Of a DNA stretch of 64,000 nucleotides, positions 13,801 to 22,950 are shown in pieces. The stretch is from Bradysia coprophila. Its lineage: Eukaryota; Arthropoda; Insecta; Diptera; Sciaridae. The position numbers were made by a program, and so were the translations under genes. Below the pieces are notes generated by a model. That model saw only the letters and a program-made list of their open reading frames with translations. It made no database searches and had not been told where the DNA came from. Position 1 is the stretch's first letter. Each line of letters begins with the position of its first letter. The stretch spans positions 1,148,130 to 1,212,129 of the forward strand of contig NW_023503329.1 of the NCBI RefSeq assembly GCF_014529535.1, read 5' to 3'.

Positions 13801-14313
13801 CATGGATGGGCAATCGTTGAAAATATAAAGTGGGTAACACGAAAACCAAAATGTATTGTACGAATTAGGTGCATGCATTGTGTTGTTTAGTACATAGTAT
13901 GATATACTATGCTGTCTTTACCTTGAAAGGCACAGTTAATCACATCTGTTCCGAGATCCTTGTACACTTGTTCCTGCGTCGTATAATGTTTGTCGGCCAG
14001 ATCGTATGACCAATAACTGTAGTCGAATGTGAAATCATTTGTGGTGTCCCGTACATTATCGCGAAGTGATGATAATTTCGGTTTATGCAGACGTGTCTTC
14101 TTACCATCCATTTCGACAATTAAACTAGCCCCCATATCGATTTCTCTGTATGGATTTTAATAGACGTAAGAAAAAAAAAGTGAGTCAGATGCGCTCCCAT
14201 CGAATGGATCGAGATTCCATTTTTTTTTTCTCTTCTTCATAAACGTTATTAACATTCTTAACGTACCGTTGATTGAACGGCCTCACCCTTACAGCTACTT
14301 TCAACGATGCCAT
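1829..14313 (-). CDS. Klp98A: Kinesin-3 endosomal motor with C-terminal PX domain (Klp98A/KIF16B orthologue)
   Basis: Plus-end microtubule motor that carries PI3P-positive early endosomes; family knowledge is from fly Klp98A and human KIF16B. Fourteen exons keep phase throughout: 14313-14267, 14145-13922, 7980-7945, 7855-7578, 7510-7341, 7280-6297, 6226-6088, 6005-5832, 3923-3801, 3438-3334, 3271-3093, 3023-2386, 2324-2149, 2074-1829. They total 3519 nt, giving about 1172 aa, slightly shorter than the fly protein. The start reads [13 protein letters not shown], the classic kinesin opening, in a good ATG context. The motor domain spans about 1-355. Its P-loop GQTGSGKT is split by the intron between exons 3 and 4, and SSRSH and VDLAG are present. 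An FHA domain lies at about 440-545, then coiled coils, then a PX domain from about 1032 with RRYSKFREL. The C-terminus is YESGK-like GKHGTG. Intron 2 is 5.9 kb, far larger than the others, and holds transposon relics. A minus-strand AATAAA lies at 1709-1704. Confidence 0.95.
4346..5434. mobile_element. Foldback element with about 270-bp inverted ends and TTAA borders
   Basis: About 4350-4625 is the reverse complement, with scattered mismatches, of about 5160-5430. The outermost bases read TTAAGAGTGATA on the left and TATCACTCTTAA on the right, so both ends sit at TTAA, the target site of piggyBac-like elements. The middle (about 4630-5160) has no transposase ORF, so the copy is non-autonomous. 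It lies in the Klp98A intron between exons 8 and 9. The piggyBac assignment rests only on the TTAA borders. Confidence 0.7.
9418..9620. mobile_element. Solo arm of a dispersed foldback repeat
   Basis: This block starts AATCCACGCCATTAG and closely matches the left arm of the element at 26859-27623 for about 200 bases, then diverges at about 9615. The opposite arm is not seen. It lies in Klp98A intron 2. Confidence 0.8.
10581..10898 (-). other. Unrecognised 105-aa ORF inside Klp98A intron 2
   Basis: ATG-initiated frame with a central hydrophobic stretch around [10 protein letters not shown] and several cysteines. I do not recognise a family. Its first codons lie inside a short dispersed repeat also present near 18900 (see 10866-11005), so a transposon-derived frame is as likely as a gene. 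Confidence 0.2.
10866..11005. repeat. Small foldback repeat, second copy at 18830-18945
   Basis: The arm around CGCGGAATTTGG...CATTTTCTGTTTC is inverted further on as GAAACAGAAAAATTCCGCG. The internal part (ATATGGAGAAATCAGAAACT) is nearly identical to 18868-18890. The second copy keeps the right arm, with GAAACAGAAAATGTGTCGG. Confidence 0.75.
11335..12375. mobile_element. Non-autonomous hAT-like element with subterminal GACCTGA clusters
   Basis: The ends are inverted: TAAGGCTTA on the left and TAAGCCTTA on the right. The flanking octamers are gtagacga (11327-11334) and ctagacga (12376-12383), a near-perfect 8-bp target duplication as expected for hAT. Inside each end the motif GACCTGA/TCAGGTC is repeated many times in both orientations, resembling transposase-binding arrays. 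No transposase ORF is visible. It is 1041 bp long and lies in Klp98A intron 2. Confidence 0.75.
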
Positions 14314-16820
14314 GGTTAATAACAAAATTTATAAATAGATCTGAATCTTTCCTTTGTCAACATCAACAATTCATTTAGATTTTTTACTACGATTTTTCTT
14401 CTCTACTTGCTCACTAAAATCGGATCTTTGTTTTGTATATTTTCGCTACGAGTTCTCATCATCGAACAACACGAAATTCGAACAACGCACAATAAATATG
14501 ATTTATTTTTAAGCTAAACGTTACAATTGAAATTCTTTTATATTCAAAAAAAATACTGCCAGCAGATTAAAACAATAACAATCACAAAAACTTTTCTGTC
14601 ATTTGAACAAAATTATTTTTTCGTGCGCTAATGGAAATGTGTCTTAACATGTTGCTGTTTAATCGGAGACTGTTGGTTTCATAATAATCATCATATGAAA
14701 TCCATAAAGAGTGGAACGCATGGTTGCCAACAGCAAAATTCGATGAGAAATGTCATTACATAGGCGGCATAGTCAGAGGGACACTAACCGAAAACGGATT
14801 ATTATTTCTCTCGTGACTAGCAAAAAGAAAAACGACCGAAAATCAACCAGTTTCATGTCGTTGTTGACTTATGCTTTGCATTTTATCAGTAACATACTCT
14901 GCAATCGTGTCTATTACAATTGCAGAGTATCTCATTGATTGAAAGCGAAGCTAAATTACGGCAGAGTTGATTGGATCCACTAGACAGCTAATTGAGGTCA
15001 CCGACCCTAAGAATAGCCCCGAATGAAAAAGAACTAGAGTAAATGATATGTCTTCATTTCCATTAAATGTAAAAGTAAAAGGTATTTAAATAGATCCACT
15101 ATTTTGATCGAATAAGTAACATCGCAGGACATATTGTCTGGAAACCTTGGATTCTTTTACAAAGACATTAACTTGACACAAATTTTGTGCTTTTGTCAAG
15201 TTAGTTTTTCTTATAAAAACACCAAGTGTCCCAGAAGTTGCAATCTGGCGAAGAGATCTTGATCTATTTTTACTCTCTCTCTCTCTCTCTCTCTCTCTCT
15301 GCGTTACAACTGTCAAATAAACAAAGGAAAAGTTTAACACGATCCAATAGGTTTGTTCCAAGTAACTGTAAACACGAAATTTGACTGGCCGAACGAACAC
15401 GATTTTATCCACAGAGCTCGATTCTTATACAAATATTGATGAGGATATGTCTCTATGGATGACATTTGACAGTAATTTGACAATTCGTATGGCCTTGGAA
15501 CAGATCTATTATTCCTCCGTTTAGTTGACAGTTCTCGCTCAAAAATAAATTTTCCTTCACCAGCTTCTATTTAACTGTCATGTCAGCTTAAGTGAATAAT
15601 CAGCTTCTGTGTAAATAAAAGGAAATAGTTACGTGGACACGATTTCGTTTAGTTGTTTTCTCCTCAATGGTCTCGAAAAGGATACGAAGAAAAATTCTCT
15701 GTACGATAAAATGGTGGATTTCATACAAAAATTGAAAATTGAAAATCGCCGTAACGTTGTGGCCATTTTTTGCTGTTTGGTTTTTTACTGTCAAAAAAAT
15801 TACTCAATCATATAGCTAGTTCTTCCCTGCCTCAGATGCACAATGCAACGAAGTCAAGACTAACGAGGGGTTGAATTACCCACATTCGCACTTAAATTCT
15901 CTCATAGAGTGTTCAAGGAAATTTAACTGATCTGAGGTGAGTTGTCAAAAATTCATGAATCATAAAACATTAAGAATAAGGCTTGACTTCCACTTACCAA
16001 AAAAGTACTCCGTGCGAGAGGCAACATTTAACTCTTTCAATTTTTGTTTTGTTTACTTGACAGCTATCACGGCTCTCACATGATGTAATTTTTGTTGAGT
16101 CGAAACCATACGTAAGACCTCTCAGTTTGACGTTTGGCCTTCAGATTAGTTAAAATTAAGTGGTCAGAACAGGCTCTCCGTAAATAGTCTACATTAGAGA
16201 TAGGTGAAGCTGAAATACTTTTTTCGATTTATCAGCTCTTTTTGTCCAAATGTGAGTCCAACTTACTTGAACAAATGCCACAAAATGATACGGGTTTATC
16301 AACTGTGCTGTTTATAGTGAAGTGGTAATTGCAATTCGTATACAACTTGAAGTGTAATTGAATTCTCCCACACCCGTATATATATATTATCTACTAGATG
16401 ATAACTAAGAGGGATTTGCTGGATATGTAATTGGACAGAACTGAGAACTTGTATTAGGCGTGATTTCCACTAACGAAAAAGCACTCCGTTTATACATTAA
16501 ACAATAGAAAAGAGAAGTGGTTTGGCTAAACGGATGTGAAACGGTTCGACGGTTGAATTACCGATCTATAATTCATTTGAAATCCTGTGCTTCGCAATTC
16601 CATTTTTAAACGAACTTCAAGTCGCTCAAGTTTCCATTGCTCTGACAGCACTGACTGTCTTCGATTCGAAATTGCATGTATTGTATAAGTTCGAATTCGA
16701 AATTAACACACTCACAAAATTATTGATACTCTCTACTGACGTGTCTGAACACAAACAACCGGTCGTGGCATTTCAACAATTTTTTTTGTTCAATTTTATT
16801 CCAAAGAAAATCGTCAAACA
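14314..16820. other. Intergenic region between divergent Klp98A and SEC11
   Basis: No coding exon is recognised. It must contain both promoters, but I cannot place either with confidence. A (CT)n microsatellite lies at about 15271-15301. Two diverged copies of a segment containing TTCCACT and CACTCCGT occur near 15990 and 16468. A hairpin with arms ATACTCTGCAAT and ATTGCAGAGTAT lies at about 14894-14931. Confidence 0.6.
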
Positions 16821-17613
16821 ATGGGCGTTATGGAGCAATTAAGCATGGACAGCCTGTTCGGCGATGTTCAACGAATGGACAAAAGACAGGTGAGTGCTGG
16901 GAGTTGTTTTACACCAACTATACCTAACCTCGACGAACGATTTGAACGAAACGTCCGTAAAACTCACAAATCCTTGTTTTCTTGTAGTTCCTCTACCAGG
17001 TTCTGAGCTTCGGCATGATCGTGTCGTCAGCCTTGATGATTTGGAAAGGTTTAATGGTGGTAACGGGTAGCGAATCACCCATTGTTGTTGTGCTCAGTGG
17101 CAGTATGGAACCAGCATTTCACAGAGGCGATCTATTGTTTTTGACAAACTACAGAGAAGAGCCAGTGCGTGTAGGAGAAATTGTCGTTTTCAAAGTGGAA
17201 GGAAGGGACATACCAATCGTCCATAGAGTAATTAAGTTGCACGAAAAGTAAGTTCATTTTGAAACCGGCTCTGCTGTCGACTGAAGAAATACAATTGAAC
17301 GAATCCGATCCAACTAGGAACAACGGAACACTGAAGTTTTTGACCAAAGGTGATAATAATTCGGTGGACGATCGAGGCTTGTATGCTCCAGGTCAGCTGT
17401 GGCTGACGAAAAACGATATTGTCGGTCGGGCTCGAGGTGTGCTACCGTTCGTTGGCATGATTACGATATACATGAACGAGTATCCGAATTTCAAGGTAAT
17501 TTTGGCAGAATGTTCGCGTTTCCGATGTCTCGTCATTTCACAATTGTTTCTCTTCATTCCAGTATGCCATTCTTGGAATATTGGCGCTGTACGTGCTGAT
17601 TCACAGGGAATAA
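16821..17613 (+). CDS. twr: Signal peptidase complex catalytic subunit SEC11 (Spase18-21)
   Basis: Membrane-bound serine protease of the ER signal peptidase complex that removes signal peptides. Four exons, 16821-16889, 16988-17247, 17318-17495 and 17563-17613, join in phase to give 185 aa, the usual size. The N-terminal segment is followed by a transmembrane helix around [13 protein letters not shown]. The catalytic serine lies in SGSMEP (Ser62), the general-base histidine in IVHRV (His102), and an essential aspartate in VDDRGLY (Asp128), matching the known S-H-D arrangement of eukaryotic SEC11. The protein ends LIHRE, as in other SEC11 proteins. The gene symbol is by orthology to the fly gene. 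It lies head to head with Klp98A. Confidence 0.96.
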
Positions 17614-18480
17614 TTTGTCGTTCCATTCAAAACTTTTTCATCATTCAGAAATAATTCATCAGAAGCACACACACACACGCACCTACTGGTCACTTCAGAG
17701 TTTTATTGAATTTCAGTGAAATTTCTATTTATTTCTTGTGAATGCATTTGATCGACGCTATTATCGTTGTGTCGGCTGAGCTTGTGAACCAAATTTAATT
17801 TTTTTTTCTCCTCCCAAAAAATATTACAAACGAGAAGCGTTAAAATAAAACAAAAACAAAAAAAACTGAAGCAAAAACCGCGCCAGTCAATTTGATATGA
17901 GAAGCTAACAATGTGGCAGATTTTAGCGGAAATTTTGAAACGACAATGATGGGTCAACGTTGTGAACAGTGTGCTGTGTTCGGAGACAGTAATTTGTAAT
18001 GCATAAATTGGAGGTAAGTGACTCAACGTTTCTATGTTCTGGTTGCATTAGACGAGTTGGGTGGCATAGCATCACAAATAGTAAAAAGTGAAGTCCGTTA
18101 CTAATTTTGTCTTACCATTTGAATAGCAAATTCATTGCTTGACACGGGCTTCCGAACCTTCGGTTATCGGATTTAAATAGAAAAAAAGGTTCGGTTTTGC
18201 GGCTCGGTTCTTTATGTCAAAAAACACAAGGTTCAAGTTCGGTAGCCCGGCTTAACATTCGAACTTAAATTCCTTAAAAACCATACCGACTCCGACGTCT
18301 TACTGGGTGGATTCGATCGACGACAAATTTCTTATCGATTCAAACAGCAGCCAAAGAAGAGTCGATTTTGGTAAATTTAGAGAGTAGTCGTCTGTCCCAC
18401 TGTTTCTACTTAATGAAGGAGATACTTTAACAAGATTTTGCCTGAAGTTTGTTGAAATTTTTAATCAGTAGTCTTGCGGA
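17614..18480. other. Non-coding flank of SEC11
   Basis: The stretch holds the SEC11 3' UTR, including a (CA)n run at 17668-17680, and then AT-rich DNA without a recognisable exon. Around 18140-18250 short motifs like GGTTCGG and CGGTT recur on both strands. No gene is seen. Confidence 0.5.
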
Positions 18481-19044
18481 TCTTTCATGCTCGAAACAAA
18501 CGAGACATTGAAAACGTGTTTTGGTCCTCAGGGAGCCCACTCCTCCTTGATTCCTTAAATCTCCTTGATTTTCAAAAATCCTCCTGAAACCTCCTTAATC
18601 TCCTCAAACTCCTTATTCTTAGTTTCACTTTAGTTAAAACATCTAACATTTCAATTCTGACTGTGGAACCATATATATTCAAAACCGTTCCTCGCTTACT
18701 TCACCAAAAAAAAGCTCATGAAACCTAAATAATTCAACAAATGAGATCGATAGAGCTAAAAGGTACTTGCAAAACCCTATTGCTTCAATTATTCTTTTCA
18801 TCGATTGTGTTGATGCTCCTGGCAACACATGTTTTACTGGTTTTTTGTGAATTTTGCTCCCATTTTTATATGGAGAAATCAGAAACTCAAGTAAAACACA
18901 GAAACAGAAAATGTGTCGGTTTTCAATATTCCGCGAGTGGAGGAATGCTGATCCTGAGCGAGGATTTAGCGTAAATAAATTTGTGTTTCCCGAAATTTCA
19001 AGGAGCAGCTCTTAGAAGAAACGATTGCGGCTATTCGGATAGGT

Positions 19045-19440
19045 AGAATACTTTGTATTTCTACGATAAAGTGGAAGATTTTCCAATTATTCGAAAATTG
19101 TTAGACCCGTCGGCCCGTAAAAGATATTTTTTGCATTTAGATGTAGAAGAAGAGCGAAAGACGTTATTAGCAAAATCGAAACAAAACGAGTCAGACAAAA
19201 ACGAAAAGCATAAGAAAGAGGCCAAAATTTAAAGCATCGAAGCTGAAATAGCAGAGGAGACTTTAAAGTTAAAAGTCGCCGAAAAGTTAATTGATGATGG
19301 TAACAACACTTCGTCAGCTATAGTTAGCGAATGTAAATTAGATAAATCGCCAGTGGCCAAGGCACAGATGATTTTAAATGCGGGCATTACAAGCAGCAAG
19401 AAGATAACATCAAAAAAATTAAAAAAAAGACAAAAAATTA
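19045..19440 (+). pseudogene. Broken Lys/Glu-rich ORF inside the composite repeat
   Basis: One frame runs from about 19045 to 19440 with a single internal TAA at about 19229-19231. The translation is rich in Lys, Glu and Asp and has protein-like composition on both sides of the stop, with stretches such as VEDFPIIRKLLDPSARK and VAKAQMILNAGITSSKK. I do not recognise the family. The in-frame stop and repeat setting suggest a decayed transposon gene rather than a host gene. Confidence 0.4.
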
Positions 19441-19921
19441 AGTTACTTTTTTGGAAAAATCTTCGATAAAATATTTGTAAAAAATTCGGAAAATATTTTC
19501 CAAAGAATATTCTCTTACACGGAAAACTCATATATGCACCCCAGACGAAGAAATCGGGAACAGCTTCACGATTATAGAACATTAGTTGTGTGCTGCATAT
19601 TGATCTGAGGATCATACAATGCCCGCCTAATGAATATTGTTGTTGTGTGCTGGATATTATTTTTCAGCGTGAAGGTCTTAGCTGTATGCCTGTTTTATAA
19701 TATAAAATGACGCCATTTTTTTCAATTCAATAAACAACCTAATTTATCGCTTAATAGAAGAAATTGATTTAATTAACTTTATCAATTTTATTTGCGTTAG
19801 CAAAAAAAAAAACAAAAAAAACTTTTTCAAAATTTTTTTTTTTTTATTTTCAATTTTATTATTATTATTTGTTATTAGCCGTAGATTTATATTTAAATTC
19901 ATCATATTAAATTGCTAACAG

Positions 19922-20042
19922 CATTTTTTTTTTTTGCTTACGTTTTTTCCGGTCACCCACCCAAGTACGGACCGCGACCCTCGATGCTTAACCTCAGTTT
20001 CTGACTGCCAACGACTTTACCACTGCTGCTATACTGCTTGCA
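19922..20042 (-). mobile_element. 5S rRNA-derived SINE
   Basis: Read on the minus strand, the block contains GAGGTTAAGCATCG and GGTCCGTACTTGGGTGGG followed by TGACCGG. These match the internal control region of 5S rRNA (box A, intermediate element and box C). Upstream is TAGCAGCAGTGGTAAAG, which looks like a tRNA-type box A. Downstream on the minus strand comes an A-run (19925-19936 as T on the plus strand). The order pol III promoter then A-tail is that of a SINE. It is too short and altered to be a functional 5S gene. Confidence 0.65.
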
Positions 20043-20286
20043 TATAGTGGCAGTCTTATTTCGAACCGTTGTTACTTTGCTTTATGCAGCACACAGGCAT
20101 ATTTATACCTGCATGCTGAATATTGACTAAATGAATAAAGTCGTCCGTATTTAGAATGGGTTATGCATCAACATTTAATTGAATTTATTTTCTATGAAAT
20201 GTAGTACTTCTCCCCACTAAGCAATGTCATCGGATATTATTATTTTAATTCTGAGCCTGGTTCTGAATTAGAGGTTTTTTCAATCG

Positions 20287-20410
20287 TTCTACAAAACTGT
20301 TCACATTAATAGTGAGCATCTATTACGCGAATTAATAAATTAAGATTGGTTCTACAAAACTGTTCACATTAATAGTGAGCATCTATTACGCGAATTAATA
20401 TATTAAGATT
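20287..20410. repeat. Direct tandem duplication of about 62 bp
   Basis: The segment beginning TTCTACAAAACTGTTCAC and ending near TTAAGATTGG occurs twice back to back with almost no mismatches, which suggests a recent duplication. Confidence 0.85.
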
Positions 20411-21429
20411 GGCTCACCTAGTTTGTGTATATTACGTAGGTGGAAGCACGGGGTTTCAGGGGGTTTCGAACATTTAGTTTTTTCATGTTGCAGATATTGC
20501 AGTGTCAAATTCTGTCCAAGATGTGACATATTTGCAAGGTATTGGCCTTTTTCACATAGTATAATCAGCGTAACCTTCGTAAAAAGAATCTTGAATCTGA
20601 CAAGAGCACGTGTGCCAACGTGTAAAAAACAAATGTTCAAAACCCCCTGCTGAACCGTGGCGATCCTCTTGTCAAACGGACAGTACATAAACAAATTCCA
20701 TCATTTATTGCTGAATACCACCAACTATTTCTGTTAACATTTCAAAAGCCTTTAACACCGAAAATGGATTTAAAAGTTCGTTCGTCAAAATTTCTATTGA
20801 AATACATAAATGTAACATTATCATTGCATATTAATTCGGTAAAAATAGAAATAACTTTAAATGAAGGAATAAAATTAGATTTGATAATCATTTAGCCAAT
20901 ATTCAGCATGCAGGTATAGTTCGATAGTACCATTTAGTCAATATTCGGCATGCAGGTAAAGTTAAGTAATACATCCCACAACTAATTTGAAGATATAATT
21001 CAGCACACAGCAAATATATACCTGGGAACCTCACAATATTCCTACGAGCTGAATAATATTGTTGCCGGAACTATATTTTGAAAATATTCATATTACATGT
21101 TTATTGTAATACAACACACGGGAACATTATTCAGTCTGCAGCAAATATATGCAGCACACAACAAATGTCGAAATTGCCGAATTTTCCGTGTAGAAACACC
21201 AAAAAATCTACTTCATATGTCCTTTATATGACTTTGGAGAGTCAAAAAATTTCGAATTCATCAAATTTAATCCAAAATCTCATATTTTAAAACTCCTGAA
21301 ATTCTCCTTAAATTATCGAAATATCCTCCTTTATTCCTTATAAAGGAGGCCGAATTTTGAGTGGGCTCCCTGGGTCCTATTTTTCATGACGAAATTTTCG
21401 AAACCGGCAAATGAAGTTAGAACTTTTTC

Positions 21430-22190
21430 TATTCAAAATCGCGACTGCTGCATCTGTCAATGAAAACTTGGACCAAAACACGTTTTAAATGCCTCGTTTG
21501 TTTTGAGGCTAAACATATGGCATTGACCGGCAATATGCGGCCATGGAAATAATGTTTTCTTCCCGGTAATAGAGTTAAAATTTCCCGATAACCAAAAATG
21601 TAAAATTGGTGGGTTTGTTCTCTGCAGGGGATAAATTTCCCTGTAACCAACTTTACTGTAATTTTGACGAAAAAAAACTCGGTTACTACGTTACCAGAAT
21701 ACCGCATGCCCGGCAATATGCTCGTTTTTCTAGTAAGCTTGTCTTCATGACTTACCACTCTAATATTTGACTTCCATTTCGTTGCCCTGAACTGGGAGAT
21801 TTTAATCATTTAATCAAATTCATTTTGGAATTTGAATCATTAGTAAGACAGGTGCTCAGTACAATAAACTCTAACTATAAAACACTTATCTAATAGCAAG
21901 GATCCGTCATAACATTATTTTTTCGTTCCCTAACCTGTAAAGTGTAACGTTACCATCAGAGCCAAAAATAGTAACAGATCGTAACAGTACCACTTTATGT
22001 AAATATTACGGTATCAGCATACTAAACGATTTTTAGAAATAGAGCTGTAACGTTATAAAGGGTTAGGGTTGTAACGTTATTGACTCGAATTCAAAGAGCG
22101 CGACAAGCTTTCATTCTCTCAACAATATTTGGTAGTCGACACAACTAACGAGAAACTTGAAGCTGAAATTCTTCAAATCAAATTGCAAGT
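21430..22190. other. Non-coding spacer
   Basis: No exon is recognised. The stretch around 21950-22080 is rich in GTAACGTTA-like motifs in both orientations (AACGTTAC, GTAACGTTAT), which suggests another degraded repeat. Confidence 0.4.
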
Positions 22191-22198
22191 CAGTATGA

Positions 22199-22450
22199 CT
22201 ATACGGCTGCGAAACTTGGAAAATGACATCGATAATCGAGGACAAAATACAAGTTTTCGTCAATCGATGCCTTAGGAAAATCCTGCGAATACGCTGGTCA
22301 GAAAAGATTTCAAACATCGACGAGTTGTGGAACCTAACCTGCGGGAAGTATCGCGAAAACCGCACTGGACTGAAACCCACAGGGAACGCTGAAAAGGGGC
22401 AGGCCCAAAATCACGTAGAAACGAAAGTCGTGGACGAAGCGATGAAAGCC
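22199..22450 (+). mobile_element. Remnant of a non-LTR retrotransposon reverse transcriptase tail
   Basis: One frame reads LYGCETWKM, then QVFVNRCLRKILRIRW and SEKISN, the characteristic C-terminal region downstream of the RT domain in RTE-like LINEs. The expected WGWIGH segment is missing, and the following frame resembles a shifted, decayed version of the usual Gly/Arg-rich tail. There is no intact RT or endonuclease nearby, so this is a dead fragment. Confidence 0.75.
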
Positions 22451-22950
22451 AAAAGTTGTAACTTTATAGATAGTTGTAACGCCATAGAATTTTGGGAATT
22501 TTTTTGGGAATTTTAGTGAATTTTTGGGAATTAATTCCCAAATATTAGGCTCTGATTGAAATCTAAAGATTATGACATTACTACTGACGTCGTCCCTTTA
22601 AAAATGATCGTAACTTCCGAATCTCTTTATGACCGAAATAGTAACCTCAATGATTCTTTTGATGTAGACCTATACCCTCGGATCTACCTTTCCTTCGGGC
22701 GGATTTTTTTTTGTGAGAGTTCTTACCATTCTTCGCTTTGGTCAGTGGAATTAGCTTTTCTAAACTCTTGCCGCAAATGATAGATTGAGTCAAAATATTG
22801 AACTGCATGTCGTTAACATACTTCCGATGAAGTAAGAATTTTTATTGGTTTGTTTAATTAGCACGAATTAAGGAACACAGTCAACTCGACGGTTAAATCT
22901 CACATAAAATTATCTTTGGCTTCAAAACGCTGTGATTGCATTTCGTTTGT
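22451..22950. other. 3' flank of the Orct-like gene
   Basis: AT-rich DNA with no recognised exon. It includes a minus-strand AATAAA at 22846-22841, about 105 bases after the transporter stop codon, a reasonable poly(A) signal. Confidence 0.5.

Larger units (their letters stand above)
18531..21373. mobile_element. Composite repeat bounded by inverted AGGGAGCCCACTC
   Basis: CAGGGAGCCCACTC at about 18528-18541 is inverted as GAGTGGGCTCCCTG at about 21359-21372. Flanking DNA on the two sides (about 18490-18525 and 21470-21505, around AAACGTGTTTTGGTC) is also inverted, so this may be a larger foldback. Inside are a broken ORF, a SINE and repeated motifs around GCAGCACACA. No intact transposase is seen. 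The boundary call is tentative. Confidence 0.45.

Noticed and set aside
19229-19615. 128-aa minus-strand ORF rich in Phe and Leu
   Set aside because: It is the antisense of a Lys/Glu-rich frame and of AT-rich sequence; hydrophobicity is a composition artefact.
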